NCBI RefSeq assembly: GCF_025376885.1
Contig: NZ_JAHUBR010000001.1
Span: 2,418,001 to 2,482,000, forward strand
Direction: 5' to 3'
From: Pseudoruegeria sp. SHC-113
GTDB lineage: Bacteria > Pseudomonadota > Alphaproteobacteria > Rhodobacterales > Rhodobacteraceae
DNA length: 64,000 bases
Shown here piece by piece: positions 19,516-28,754 of this stretch. A model generated the notes under the pieces. That model saw only the letters and a list, made by a program, of their open reading frames with translations. It was not told the origin of the DNA and did not search any database. The position numbers and the translations under genes were made by a program. Position 1 is the first letter of the stretch. Every line of letters begins with the position of its first letter.

Positions 19516-19641
19516 CGGCGTTCGTCTCGCTAAGGTGCCATCTGGCGCATGGCCTGCACATAATGGGGTGCGCGAGTCCATGCCAGAGGCGATGACGTTT
19601 TCACGACACCGCCTCCGGATTTTCGCCGATCTGTGCTGCGT

Positions 19642-22600
19642 TCAGGCCGCAACCGGCGTAGCGGCGGGCTTGCCGGACCGGATCTCGGCCAGAAGCTCCT
19701 CTCGGCGCAGCATGGCGGCTTTCTCGGCGGCTTCCTTCACCGGGCCGAAACCACGGATCTGCAGGGGAATGCGCGCAAGCTCGCAGGCGGCCTGCAACGT
19801 GGCAGGCTTCACGAGGTGGATCACCTCGGCCATGTCGGCCTCATACTGCCGGATCAGAGCACGTTCGCGCTTGCGCTCCGCCGTGTAGCCAAAGGGATCA
19901 AACGGCGTGCCGCGCAGGCGCTTTAGTCGGGCCAGCATGCGGAAGGTCCGCAGCATCCCCGGCCCATAGGCCTTTTTAAGCGGGCGGCCGTTGGAGCCCT
20001 CTTTGGAGAGCAGCGGCGGGGCGAGGTGGAAGGTCATCTTGAACTCGCCGTCAAACTGCGCGCGGGCCTTCTCTTCGCTGTCCAGATGCAGGCGGGCGAC
20101 CTCGTATTCGTCCTTGTAGGCCAGCGCCTTGTGGTAGCCCAGCGCCACGGCCTCGCGCAGTTCGGGGTTCTCCACCTTCTCAAGGAAGGTCTGGTAGCGG
20201 CGGGCAAGGCGGGCGTTCTGATAGGCGGTCAGATGCGTGGCGCGGAAGGCGATCTTTTCTTCCAGCGTCTTGGGCTTTTGCACAACCTTCGGCGCGGCCA
20301 GCGCGGCGGCGTCTTCCGGGTGAGCCACGGCCCAGCGCCCGATCTCAAACGCCTTCTTGTTGCCTTCCACGGCGGCCTTGTTCATCTCGATGGCAGTGAG
20401 GATGGCTTCGCGGGAGAGCGGCACCAGCCCCTGCTGCCAGGCCGCGCCCAGCATGATCATGTTGGAGAAGATGCTGTCGCCCAGCGCCTTGGCGGCCAGA
20501 TCGGAGGCGTCAAACATCGCCAGACGATCCTGTAGACGCGCCTGCAGCGCCAGTTCCAGCCGCTCGGTGGGCAGGCGGAAATCGGCGTTGCGGGTGAAAT
20601 CGCCGGTGATGATCTCATGGCTGTTCACCACAGCCCCGGTGCGCCCCGTGCGCATCAGGCCAATCGTCTTGGCCCCGGCCGTCACCACCAGATCGCCGCC
20701 GATCACCGCATCGGCCTCTCCTGTGGCCACGCGGATCGCGGAAATATCCTCGGGCTTGTTGGCCAGACGGCAATGGATATGCACCGCGCCGCCCTTCTGG
20801 GCGAGGCCGGCCATCTCCATCATGCCCGCGCCCTTGCCGTCCAGATGCGCGGCCATCGCAAGGATCGCCCCGATGGTGACAACGCCTGTGCCCCCCACCC
20901 CGGTGATCACCACGTTATGGGTGCCGTTGATCGCGGGCAGGTCGGGCTCCGCCAGATCGGGCAGCTTGAACTCGGCGGCCTTCTCCTTGCGCAGGGTGGC
21001 CCCTTCCAGCGTGATGAAGGACGGGCAGAAGCCGTTCACGCAGGAAAAATCCTTGTTGCAGGAGGATTGATCGATGGCGCGCTTGCGGCCCAGCTCGGTT
21101 TCCACCGGCACGATGGAGACGCAGTTGCTCTGCACCCCGCAATCGCCGCAGCCTTCGCAAACGTCGGTGTTGATGAACACCCGCTTGTCCGGGTCGGGGA
21201 AGCTGCCCCGCTTGCGGCGGCGGCGTTTCTCGGCGGCGCAGGTCTGGATGTAGATGATGGCGGAAACGCCCTTCACCTCGGCCATCTCGCGCTGGATCTT
21301 CATCAGATCGGCGCGCTCGGCCTTGCGGATCCCGGTGGGGAAGCCCGCGAAATCGACTTCCTCCTTGGCGTCATAGACAACCGCGATCTCCTGCACACCC
21401 ATGGCGCGGATCTCCTGCGCGATGCGCTGCGGGGTCAGATCGCCCTCGTTCTCCTGCCCGCCCGTCATGGCGACGGCATCGTTGAAGAGGATCTTGTAGG
21501 TGATGTTGGCATCCGAGGCGAGCGCGGCACGGATCGCCTGTACGCCCGAGTGGTTGTAAGTGCCATCGCCAAGGTTCTGGAACACATGCGGACGGCTGGA
21601 GAAGGGGGCCTCCCCGATCCAGTTCGCCCCCTCGCCCCCCATATGGGTGAAGCCCGAGGTCTCGCGGTCCATCCACAGGGTCATGATGTGGCAGCCGATC
21701 CCGGCATAGGCGCGGCTGCCATCCGGCAGCTTGGTGGAGGAGTTATGCGGGCAGCCCGAGCAGAAGTAGGGCGTGCGGGTGGCGATCTCTTCGGCGTTGT
21801 CGGCGCGCTGTGCCTCCACAAGGCTCGCAAGCCCGGCCTTGATGCGGTCGGTGCCGCGCCCTTCCTCCACGAGGATGCCGCCGATCTTCTCGGCGATCAT
21901 CACCGGATCCAGCGCGGCGCGCGTCGGGAAGAGCTCATCGCGGTGCATGCCGCCCGCGCCGCCCTTGTACCAGCCATAGACGCGGCGGCCCTGGCGATCA
22001 TCAAAGATCGCTTCCTTGATCTGAACCTCGATCAGCTTGCGCTTCTCTTCCACCACCACGATCAGCTCAAGATCCTCGGCCCAGTCGTGGAAGCCCTTCA
22101 TGTCCATCGGGAAGGTCTGGCCGATCTTGTAGGTGGTGATCCCAAGCCGCTCGGCCTCGGCCTCGTCGATCCCCAGAAGCTGCAGCGCATGGGTGAGATC
22201 GAGCCAGTTCTTGCCCGCCGCCACGAAACCGATCTTCGCCCCCGGCTTACCCCAGACGCGCTTGTCCATCTTGTTGGCATGGGAGAACGCTTCCGCCGCG
22301 AAACGCTTGTAATCGATCATCCGCGCCTCTTGCGGCACCCAGTGATCGTTGAGCCGGATGTTGAGCCCGCCCTGCGGCATCTCGAACTCCGGCAGGACGA
22401 ATTGCATCCGGTCGGGGCTGCCATCGACCACGCTGGTGACCTCGATCGTGTCCTTCATCACCTTGAGCCCGGCCCAGACCCCGGCAAAGCGGGAGAGCGC
22501 AAAGCCGTAGAGGCCGTAATCCAGAATCTCCTGCACACCCGCAGGCGAGAGCACCGGCATATAGGCATCCACCATCGCCCAGTCGGACTGGTGGCACACG

Positions 22601-23061
22601 GTGGAGCTTTCCCCGGTGTGATCATCCCCCATCGCCATCAGCACGCCGCCATGCTTGCTGGTGCCCGCCATATTAGCGTGGCGCATCACGTCGCCGGTGC
22701 GGTCCACGCCGGGGCCCTTGCCGTACCAGAGGCCAAAGACGCCATCATGCACGCCCTCCCCGCGCAGCTCTGCCTGCTGGGTGCCCCAGAGCGCGGTGGC
22801 GGCGAGATCCTCGTTCAGGCCGGGGTGAAACTTGATGTCGGCGGCTTCCAGATCCTTCTTCGCCTTGCTCATCATCAGATCCACCGCGCCAAGGGGCGAG
22901 CCGCGATAGCCCGACACATAGCCTGCCGTGTTCAGCCCGGCAGCCGTATCGCGTGCCTTCTGCATCAACATGAGGCGCACCAGCGCCTGCGTGCCATTGA
23001 GCAGAACCGGGGATTTTGTGAGATCGTAGCGGTCGTGGAGCGAAACGGGTTGCTGTGTCAT
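19642..23061 (-). CDS. Indolepyruvate ferredoxin oxidoreductase, fused alpha and beta subunits
   Basis: 1139 aa from the ATG at 23061 behind GGGAGG; the seven residues before it are not conserved. It oxidatively decarboxylates arylpyruvates (or related 2-oxo acids) to acyl-CoA with ferredoxin. The N-terminal pyruvate ferredoxin oxidoreductase-like region contains GYVSGYRGSPLGAVD. CSGCPHNSST and AGIGCHIMT follow before the thiamine diphosphate segment (GGEGANW, NDAVAMTGGQ). An iron-sulfur region CEGCGDCGVQSNC with further cysteines is next, then a gamma-type domain (GVGGTGVVTIG). The fusion of IorA- and IorB-like parts is common in alphaproteobacteria. It is divergent from a LysR regulator. 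Confidence 0.9.
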   Translation of the reverse strand: MTQQPVSLHDRYDLTKSPVLLNGTQALVRLMLMQKARDTAAGLNTAGYVSGYRGSPLGAVDLMMSKAKKDLEAADIKFHPGLNEDLAATALWGTQQAELRGEGVHDGVFGLWYGKGPGVDRTGDVMRHANMAGTSKHGGVLMAMGDDHTGESSTVCHQSDWAMVDAYMPVLSPAGVQEILDYGLYGFALSRFAGVWAGLKVMKDTIEVTSVVDGSPDRMQFVLPEFEMPQGGLNIRLNDHWVPQEARMIDYKRFAAEAFSHANKMDKRVWGKPGAKIGFVAAGKNWLDLTHALQLLGIDEAEAERLGITTYKIGQTFPMDMKGFHDWAEDLELIVVVEEKRKLIEVQIKEAIFDDRQGRRVYGWYKGGAGGMHRDELFPTRAALDPVMIAEKIGGILVEEGRGTDRIKAGLASLVEAQRADNAEEIATRTPYFCSGCPHNSSTKLPDGSRAYAGIGCHIMTLWMDRETSGFTHMGGEGANWIGEAPFSSRPHVFQNLGDGTYNHSGVQAIRAALASDANITYKILFNDAVAMTGGQENEGDLTPQRIAQEIRAMGVQEIAVVYDAKEEVDFAGFPTGIRKAERADLMKIQREMAEVKGVSAIIYIQTCAAEKRRRRKRGSFPDPDKRVFINTDVCEGCGDCGVQSNCVSIVPVETELGRKRAIDQSSCNKDFSCVNGFCPSFITLEGATLRKEKAAEFKLPDLAEPDLPAINGTHNVVITGVGGTGVVTIGAILAMAAHLDGKGAGMMEMAGLAQKGGAVHIHCRLANKPEDISAIRVATGEADAVIGGDLVVTAGAKTIGLMRTGRTGAVVNSHEIITGDFTRNADFRLPTERLELALQARLQDRLAMFDASDLAAKALGDSIFSNMIMLGAAWQQGLVPLSREAILTAIEMNKAAVEGNKKAFEIGRWAVAHPEDAAALAAPKVVQKPKTLEEKIAFRATHLTAYQNARLARRYQTFLEKVENPELREAVALGYHKALAYKDEYEVARLHLDSEEKARAQFDGEFKMTFHLAPPLLSKEGSNGRPLKKAYGPGMLRTFRMLARLKRLRGTPFDPFGYTAERKRERALIRQYEADMAEVIHLVKPATLQAACELARIPLQIRGFGPVKEAAEKAAMLRREELLAEIRSGKPAATPVAA

Positions 23062-23098
23062 GCTTTCCTCCCAACAGGACATTAGCTTACCACTATTT

Positions 23099-23119
23099 TA
23101 GGTCAAAAATGCTGACCTA
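23099..23119. promoter_or_regulatory. Dyad operator between the oxidoreductase and lysR genes
   Basis: TAGGTCA and TGACCTA flank seven bases, giving a perfect 7-7-7 dyad containing a T-N11-A LysR motif. It lies 38 bases upstream of the oxidoreductase start and 102 bases from lysR. It is the obvious candidate site for the divergent regulator. Confidence 0.6.
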
Positions 23120-23220
23120 CAATCGAAAATTGACGCCTTGTCACGGTTTTATTAAGAGCCGGCCCCTAAAGAAATAATTGTGCTATACAGGCGCCAGACA
23201 GGGAAACGGTTCGGAAGAAA

Positions 23221-24138
23221 ATGGACTGGGATAAGCTAAGAATATTTCATGCGGTGGCAGATGCGGGCAGCCTCACACACGCCGGGGAAACACTTCACCT
23301 CTCGCAATCGGCCGTCAGCCGGCAGATTCGCGCCCTTGAGGAAAGCCTCGGAACCACGCTGTTCCACCGCCACGCGCGCGGGCTGATTCTCACCGAACAG
23401 GGCGAGCTGCTGTTTGACGCCACCTCCTCCATGACGCGCCGGCTCGATGCGGCCTCTGCCCGCATCCGCGACAGCGAGGATGAGGTGTTCGGCGAGCTGC
23501 GTGTCACCACCACGCTGGGCTTTGGCACGCTCTGGCTCGCCCCGCGCCTGCCCAAGCTCTATGAGAAATACCCCGAACTGAAGATCGACCTTATGCTCGA
23601 AGAGCGGGTTCTGGATCTGCCCATGCGCGAAGCCGATGTGGCGATCCGCATGAAGGAGCCCAGCCAGGCCGATCTGATCCGCCGCCGCCTGATGAGCGTG
23701 AGCATGCGCCTCTACGCCACCAAGGAATACCTCGATCGCAACGGCCGCCCCGAAACGATGGAGGATCTCTCGACCCATCGGCTGATCTGTCAGAACGTCT
23801 CTGCCGCACAGGTAAGCGCGGGCACCAACCTCGTGAAGGAACTGCTCACCTACGACATGCGCTCCACCCTCACGGTGAACAACTACTTCGGCGTGCTGCA
23901 GGGGGTGATCAACCATCTCGGCATCGGGGTGCTGCCGGATTACGTCTCCGAGATGTTCGTGGAAGATCGTGTGGGCCTGCCCGCGCTGGAGCGTGTTCTG
24001 CCGGAAGTGGAATCCTCAGAGATCCCGGTCTACCTCGCCTACCCGGAAGAGCTGCGCCACTCGCAGCGGATCGCGGCGTTCCGCGATTTCGTCACACAGG
24101 AAATCATGGAGTATCGCAAGCGCACACGCGACGATTGA
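23221..24138 (+). CDS. LysR family transcriptional regulator
   Basis: 305 aa. The N-terminal winged HTH covers about residues 1-60 (AGSLTHAGETLHLSQSAVSR), followed by the linker helix and a periplasmic-binding-like effector domain. GGAAG precedes the start. Divergence from the indolepyruvate oxidoreductase, with a dyad between them, suggests it controls that gene; the effector is not known. Confidence 0.9.
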   Translation: MDWDKLRIFHAVADAGSLTHAGETLHLSQSAVSRQIRALEESLGTTLFHRHARGLILTEQGELLFDATSSMTRRLDAASARIRDSEDEVFGELRVTTTLGFGTLWLAPRLPKLYEKYPELKIDLMLEERVLDLPMREADVAIRMKEPSQADLIRRRLMSVSMRLYATKEYLDRNGRPETMEDLSTHRLICQNVSAAQVSAGTNLVKELLTYDMRSTLTVNNYFGVLQGVINHLGIGVLPDYVSEMFVEDRVGLPALERVLPEVESSEIPVYLAYPEELRHSQRIAAFRDFVTQEIMEYRKRTRDD

Positions 24139-24272
24139 GCCCGCCATGGCGCGGCTATCCCCTTCTTTTTATGGAACGGAGCAGCCCTCAGCGCGCAACC
24201 ATCACTCTGGCAATCTGTGGCAGCCATGCATCAAACGCATATCGGCTTTGCTGCAATGCGACATTTTTCTTC

Positions 24273-24301
24273 TTGAATGGGGTGAGTCTGCCCCATAAAT
24301 A
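24273..24301 (+). promoter_or_regulatory. Sigma-70 type promoter of predicted sRNA
   Basis: TTGAAT (24273-24278) and TAAATA (24296-24301) with a 17-base spacer. This predicts a transcript start near A24308, just before two stable hairpins. Confidence 0.6.
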
Positions 24302-24307
24302 GCAATC

Positions 24308-24387
24308 AGCAGCGGCAATAGAGTTCGCTCTTGCCGCTACTACCTCCCTGTTGGACTTAGGCCGAGCTTTGTCTCGGCCTTTTTTTT
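24308..24387 (+). ncRNA. Predicted small RNA with two hairpins and a CCUCCC linker
   Basis: About 80 nt. Hairpin 1: AGCGGCAA (24311-24318) pairs with TTGCCGCT (24331-24338); inside it GAG-UUCG-CUC forms a stable tetraloop stem beside a two-base bulge. A single-stranded linker (24339-24359) contains CUACCUCCCUG, which is complementary to Shine-Dalgarno sequences. Hairpin 2 is a terminator: GGCCGAG (24360-24366), 6-base loop, CTCGGCC (24373-24379), then eight T residues. A well-spaced promoter lies upstream. No open frame fits. The identity of the RNA family is unknown to me. Confidence 0.7.
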
Positions 24388-24765
24388 CGCGCTTTTTGCA
24401 GTGCCGCACGGGAGCATCGCACCAAAACCCCAATTCAAGGCGCTTTGAAAGATGCTGTGCCCGCACCATTTTGCAAGTGCAGAAAAAGCGCAAAGGTGAC
24501 GTAAGGGCATCCCCGCAAGCGCGCATGGCTTGCCCAAAGCCGCAGCGCGCTTCCGCAGCGCCTGCTGAAAACACCGGCAAAATTTGAACGAATGGTCAGC
24601 TATTACAGTGCCTAACGCCACTTCAGCACACCCCCGCCGCACCTCAGACGCAAATAACATCGGGAATCGCCCGGATTCGCCCCGTCTGCGGCGCAGCGCC
24701 CCTTTTCCCGCGCCCGCAACTGCCCTAAGAGAGCGCCAGACTTCCGCGAGCAAGGGCCGATACGC
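24388..24765. other. Non-coding stretch upstream of purL
   Basis: No supported gene. It should hold the purL promoter. The only distinct motif seen is TTGAACGAATGGTCAG (24584-24599), an imperfect TetR/RutR-like dyad that matches the site at 52416-52431 in 14 of 16 positions. No purine riboswitch fold was recognised. The stretch between lysR and the sRNA promoter (24139-24272) also shows nothing. Confidence 0.4.
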
Positions 24766-26925
24766 ATGCAAGAACCCGCCATCACCGAAGATCTGATCGC
24801 CAGCCACGGGCTGTCCCCGGATGAATACGCGCGCATCCTCGAGATCATCGGACGTGAACCGACCTTCACCGAGCTTGGCATCTTCTCGGCCATGTGGAAC
24901 GAGCACTGCTCTTACAAATCCTCCAAGAAGTGGCTGCGCACCCTGCCCACCGAAGGCCCGCAGGTGATCTGCGGCCCCGGCGAGAACGCAGGCGTCGTGG
25001 ACATCGGCGATGGTCAGGCCGTCGTCTTCAAGATGGAAAGCCACAACCACCCCTCCTACATCGAGCCCTATCAGGGCGCGGCCACCGGCGTGGGCGGCAT
25101 CCTGCGCGATGTTTTCACCATGGGTGCCCGCCCCATCGCCGCGATGAACGCGCTTTCCTTTGGCGAGCCGAGCCATCCGAAAACGCGCCAGCTGGTGAAC
25201 GGCGTGGTGGAAGGCGTGGGCGGCTACGGCAACTGCTTCGGCGTGCCCACCGTGGGCGGCGAAGTCCGCTTCCACCCCGCCTATAACGGCAACTGCCTCG
25301 TGAACGCCTTCGCCGCCGGCCTCGCGCCTGCCGATGGCATCTTCTACTCCGCCGCCTCCGGCGTGGGCATGCCGGTGGTCTACCTCGGCGCCAAGACGGG
25401 CCGCGACGGCGTGGGCGGGGCCACCATGGCCTCTGCCGAATTTGACGACACCATCGAGGAAAAGCGCCCCACGGTGCAGGTGGGCGACCCCTTCACCGAA
25501 AAGCGCCTGATGGAAGCCTGCCTTGAGCTGATGCAGACAGGCGCAGTGATCTCCATTCAGGATATGGGCGCAGCGGGCCTCACCTGCTCCGCCGTGGAAA
25601 TGGGCGACAAGGGCAAGCTGGGCATCCGTCTGCAGCTTGAAAACGTGCCCCAGCGCGAAGTGGACATGACGGCCTACGAGATGATGCTCTCGGAAAGCCA
25701 GGAGCGCATGCTCATGGTGCTCAAGCCCGAGAAAGAGGCCGAGGCACGGGCCGTCTTTGAGAAATGGGATCTGGATTTCGCCATCGTCGGCGAGACCATC
25801 GCCGAGGATCGCTTCCTGATCGAGCACAATGGCGTGGTGAAAGCCGATCTGCCGCTCTCCAAGCTCTCCTCCACCGCACCTGAATACGATCGCCCCTGGG
25901 TGGCGACGCCCGCTGCCGATCCGCTCGGCGATGTGCCGGAGGTGAACCCGATCGATGGTCTGCGCGCCCTGCTCGCCTCGCCGAACTACGCTGGCAAGCA
26001 GTGGGTCTATGAGCAATACGACACGATGGTCATGGCCGACACCGCCCGCACCCCGGGCCTTGGCGCGGGCATCGTGCGCGTGCACGGCTCCGGCAAGGCG
26101 CTGGCCTTCACCTCCGACGTGACCCCGCGCTACGTGAAAGCCAACCCCACCGAGGGCGGCAAGCAGGCGGTGGCCGAAGCCTACCGCAACCTCACCGCCG
26201 TGGGCGCGAAGCCTCTGGCGACGACGGACAACCTCAACTTCGGCAACCCGGAGAAGCCCGAGATCATGGGCCAGTTCGTGGGCGCGATCAAAGGCATCGG
26301 CGCCGCCTGCGCGGCGCTGGATATGCCCATCGTTTCCGGCAACGTCTCGCTCTACAACGAAACGGATGGCTCCGCGATCCTGCCCACCCCGACCATCGGG
26401 GCCGTGGGGCTGATCGCCAATGTGGAGGAGGCCATTACCGGGCAGGTCCGCGAGGGTCATGTGGCGCTCGTTCTGGGGGCCACGGCGGGCCATCTGGGCC
26501 AGTCCGCGCTGCTGGCCGAGGTCTTCAACCGCGAAGAGGGCGATGCCCCGGCGGTGGATCTGGAGGCCGAGCGGGCCCATGGTGATTTCATCCGCGCCAA
26601 TGCCGCGCTGATCACCGCCTGCACCGATCTTGCCGATGGCGGGCTGGCGCTTGCCGCTTTCGAGCTGGCCGAGGCGGCCTCCGTGGGCGTGGTGCTGGAG
26701 AGCGGCGAGACGCCCTTCCTCTTTGGCGAAGATCAGGCCCGCTACCTGATCGCCTGCAACTTCGATCAGGCCGAAGCCCTGATGGCCGCCGCCGCACAGG
26801 CCGGGCTGCATCTGGAAAGCGTGGGTCGTTTTGGCGGCTCCGAGGTGAGCCTTGGCGGCACCGCCGCACCGCTCGCCGATCTGGCCGCAACCTTCCGGAC
26901 GAGCTTTGCAGAGGCCGTCGCCTGA
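24766..26925 (+). CDS. purL: Phosphoribosylformylglycinamidine synthase subunit PurL
   Basis: 719 aa, the short PurL form that works with PurS and PurQ (neither in this window). It converts FGAR to FGAM in purine synthesis. The N-terminal [12 protein letters not shown], the ATP-binding KMESHNHPS and [12 protein letters not shown] segments, and the second AIRS-like half with [12 protein letters not shown] are all seen. A continuous reading frame on the opposite strand is a codon-bias shadow. Confidence 0.96.
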   Translation: MQEPAITEDLIASHGLSPDEYARILEIIGREPTFTELGIFSAMWNEHCSYKSSKKWLRTLPTEGPQVICGPGENAGVVDIGDGQAVVFKMESHNHPSYIEPYQGAATGVGGILRDVFTMGARPIAAMNALSFGEPSHPKTRQLVNGVVEGVGGYGNCFGVPTVGGEVRFHPAYNGNCLVNAFAAGLAPADGIFYSAASGVGMPVVYLGAKTGRDGVGGATMASAEFDDTIEEKRPTVQVGDPFTEKRLMEACLELMQTGAVISIQDMGAAGLTCSAVEMGDKGKLGIRLQLENVPQREVDMTAYEMMLSESQERMLMVLKPEKEAEARAVFEKWDLDFAIVGETIAEDRFLIEHNGVVKADLPLSKLSSTAPEYDRPWVATPAADPLGDVPEVNPIDGLRALLASPNYAGKQWVYEQYDTMVMADTARTPGLGAGIVRVHGSGKALAFTSDVTPRYVKANPTEGGKQAVAEAYRNLTAVGAKPLATTDNLNFGNPEKPEIMGQFVGAIKGIGAACAALDMPIVSGNVSLYNETDGSAILPTPTIGAVGLIANVEEAITGQVREGHVALVLGATAGHLGQSALLAEVFNREEGDAPAVDLEAERAHGDFIRANAALITACTDLADGGLALAAFELAEAASVGVVLESGETPFLFGEDQARYLIACNFDQAEALMAAAAQAGLHLESVGRFGGSEVSLGGTAAPLADLAATFRTSFAEAVA

Positions 26926-27463
26926 TCCCGCCTTTCAGGCAGAGTGCGGCCAATGCGCCGCGCTCTGCTGCCTTGCGCTGCATTTCGATGCCGGGGATCG
27001 CTTCGCGATAGACAAGCCCGCAGGCACCCCCTGCCCCAATCTCGCAGGCCATCTTTGCTCCATCCACGATCACCTCACGAAGGCTGGGTTTCCCGGCTGC
27101 GTGGCCTATGATTGCACCGGCGCGGGGCAACGGGTGACGCAGGAGCTGTTTGCCGGGGCCAGCTGGCGCGACGATCCTTCGCTGATCGCACCGATGATGG
27201 AAGGCTTTCGCCTGATGCGCCGCCTGCAGGAAGCTCTGCAGATGCTGGCGCTGGCCGCAGAGCTTCCGCTGTCGCCAGCCTCTGCCACGGAATGTGCCGC
27301 CCTGCGGCTGCGCCTCGCGGACCCGGCGGAGGGCTGGAGCCTGCCCGCCCTGCACAAGCTTGAGGCAGAGCGGGTGTTTGACGCGGTCACGACCTTCCTG
27401 AAATCGCTGCGCAGCGAGATTGCCGCGCCGGGCTCCCTTGCAGAGCCCCGCGCGCAGGACTAG
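26906..27463 (+). CDS. Cysteine-cluster (YkgJ-like) protein
   Basis: 185 aa if started at the TTG at 26906, which overlaps the purL 3' end by 20 bases; the only other in-frame start, ATG 26852, overlaps by 74. Either way the cysteine region CGQCAALCC begins within 20 residues of the TTG. Further cysteines in GTPCPNL, HLCSIHD, FPGC and YDC give the pattern of YkgJ-type clusters that may bind metal or an Fe-S cluster. The same module occurs at the N-terminus of some pentapeptide-repeat proteins. The C-terminal half is helical. Function unknown. The start is uncertain. Confidence 0.65.
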   Translation: MQRPSPDPAFQAECGQCAALCCLALHFDAGDRFAIDKPAGTPCPNLAGHLCSIHDHLTKAGFPGCVAYDCTGAGQRVTQELFAGASWRDDPSLIAPMMEGFRLMRRLQEALQMLALAAELPLSPASATECAALRLRLADPAEGWSLPALHKLEAERVFDAVTTFLKSLRSEIAAPGSLAEPRAQD

Positions 27464-27492
27464 GTTCGCCACAAGAGGAAAGGAACCCACCG

Positions 27493-27735
27493 ATGGCCAT
27501 GCAGGCAGAAGAGATCGAATCCCTGATCCGCGCCGCCTTCCCGGCAGCGAAAATCACCATCACGGACCTCGCAGGCGACGGCAATCACTACGCCGCCGAG
27601 GTCATCGACGAAAGCTTCCGCGGCCAGAACCGTGTTCAGCAGCAACGCGCCGTCTACGCCGCCCTTCAGGGCAAGATGGACGGCAGCCACGGCGAGCTGC
27701 ACGCGCTGGCCCTCACCACAAAGGCACCGGCCTGA
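27493..27735 (+). CDS. BolA family protein
   Basis: 80 aa, the short BolA/IbaG form. Seen are the KITITDLAGDGNHYAAEVID strand region and the conserved His in GELHALAL near the C-terminus. BolA proteins bind monothiol glutaredoxins through a shared 2Fe-2S cluster. The CGFS glutaredoxin gene follows by 24 bases, which supports a joint role in Fe-S trafficking or iron sensing. Confidence 0.92.
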   Translation: MAMQAEEIESLIRAAFPAAKITITDLAGDGNHYAAEVIDESFRGQNRVQQQRAVYAALQGKMDGSHGELHALALTTKAPA

Positions 27736-27759
27736 GGGCCGCAGGAAAGGACGCAACCC

Positions 27760-28122
27760 ATGTCTGACGCGCAGACCCAGATCGACGAAACCGTGAAAGC
27801 CCACGACGTGGTGCTTTTCATGAAGGGCACCAAATCCATGCCGCAATGCGGCTTCTCCTCCCGCGTGGCGGGCGTGCTGAACTACATGGGCGTGGATTAT
27901 GCCGATGTGAACGTGCTGGCCGATGAGGCGATCCGCTCCGGCATCAAGGAATATTCCGACTGGCCGACGATCCCGCAGCTCTACGTGAAGGGCGAATTCG
28001 TGGGCGGATGCGATATCGTCACCGAGATGACGCTCTCGGGCGAACTGGACACGCTGTTTGAGGAAAGCGGCGTCACCTACAACAAAGAAGCCGCTGACAA
28101 GATCCGCGAAGCAAACGCCTGA
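27760..28122 (+). CDS. grxD: Grx4-type monothiol glutaredoxin
   Basis: 120 aa single-domain glutaredoxin with the active site CGFS in MPQCGFSSR, plus KGTKSMP, WPTIPQLY and GGCDIV, which bind glutathione. It is a carrier of 2Fe-2S clusters, partnered by the BolA protein encoded upstream. AGGA precedes the start. A strong terminator follows. Confidence 0.95.
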   Translation: MSDAQTQIDETVKAHDVVLFMKGTKSMPQCGFSSRVAGVLNYMGVDYADVNVLADEAIRSGIKEYSDWPTIPQLYVKGEFVGGCDIVTEMTLSGELDTLFEESGVTYNKEAADKIREANA

Positions 28123-28144
28123 TCCGGCTGGCATTCGTATGCTG

Positions 28145-28179
28145 AAACCCCGCGTCTCTGGCGCGGGGTTTTCTTTTTT
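28145..28179 (+). terminator. Rho-independent terminator of bolA-grxD
   Basis: CCCCGCG (28148-28154) pairs with CGCGGGG (28162-28168), flanked by AAA and TTTTCTTTTTT. Confidence 0.9.
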
Positions 28180-28221
28180 CACCGGAGCGCCAGCTCCGGT
28201 TCGCCCCCATTTCAGGTGAAC

Positions 28222-28285
28222 CGCCCGGCGGCACGCCGGGCAGCGCCCGCCCCGCCCCACGGGCGGGCGCTGCCCTCCGTTCCCC
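28222..28285. repeat. Dispersed double-hairpin repeat, family 2, copy A
   Basis: Two adjacent perfect hairpins: GCCCGGCG-GCA-CGCCGGGC (28223-28241), and an 11-base stem AGCGCCCGCCC/GGGCGGGCGCT (28242-28271). A related element lies at 57050-57115. Both sit between codirectional plus-strand genes. Confidence 0.7.
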
Positions 28286-28396
28286 TGCCAATGCCAGCAC
28301 AGGGCGTGGCAGGCAAAATAGGACGAAAGACAGCTTGCACACCAAGCGCTTCCCGCGTTCAACTCGGGCACACCCGTTTCAGCCAAGAGTTGCCCG

Positions 28397-28744
28397 ATGC
28401 CTTCCGTTCTTCACAATGCCTTCCGCCTGCAATGCGATTTCTCCGTCGCCGACGCGATCCTGAACGCGATCCTCTGGTTCGTGCTCACCATCATCACGCT
28501 GGGCCTCGCCGCCTTCCTCTTTCCCTTCTACCTGCCGAAAGTGGTGCTGAACAAAACGCAAGTCATCGATCTGGACGGCAACCGCGTCGGCCAGATGGTC
28601 TGCGACATCTCGCTGGGCAATGTGATCGTCTCGGCGCTGATCTGGTGGGTCCTGACGATCCTCACGCTGGGGCTCGCCTATTTCGTCTACATCTACCGCG
28701 TCTACCGGATCATCCTGAACGAAACCCGGCTGCAGTTCGACTAA
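28397..28744 (+). CDS. Small membrane protein with internal duplication
   Basis: 115 aa. Two similar halves: ILWFVLTIITLGLAAF with VVLNKTQVID, and LIWWVLTILTLGLAYF with IILNETRLQFD. Each half is one membrane segment followed by a short beta-like tail. The repeated unit resembles half of DUF898 (YjgN-like) proteins. No enzymatic motif; function unknown. It is a stand-alone gene between a GC-rich repeat and a convergent oxidoreductase gene. Confidence 0.75.
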   Translation: MPSVLHNAFRLQCDFSVADAILNAILWFVLTIITLGLAAFLFPFYLPKVVLNKTQVIDLDGNRVGQMVCDISLGNVIVSALIWWVLTILTLGLAYFVYIYRVYRIILNETRLQFD

Positions 28745-28754
28745 ACCCCAGCCC

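Noticed and set aside
20617-23085. Long open frame on the plus strand opposite the indolepyruvate oxidoreductase
   Set aside because: The minus frame carries all recognisable motifs; the plus frame is a composition shadow.
24388-24765. Purine riboswitch upstream of purL
   Set aside because: No three-way junction or conserved purine aptamer core could be recognised.
24340-26811. 823-codon open frame on the minus strand opposite purL
   Set aside because: Low-complexity His/Gly/Ala-rich translation with no family resemblance; it mirrors GC-rich codon use of purL on the other strand.
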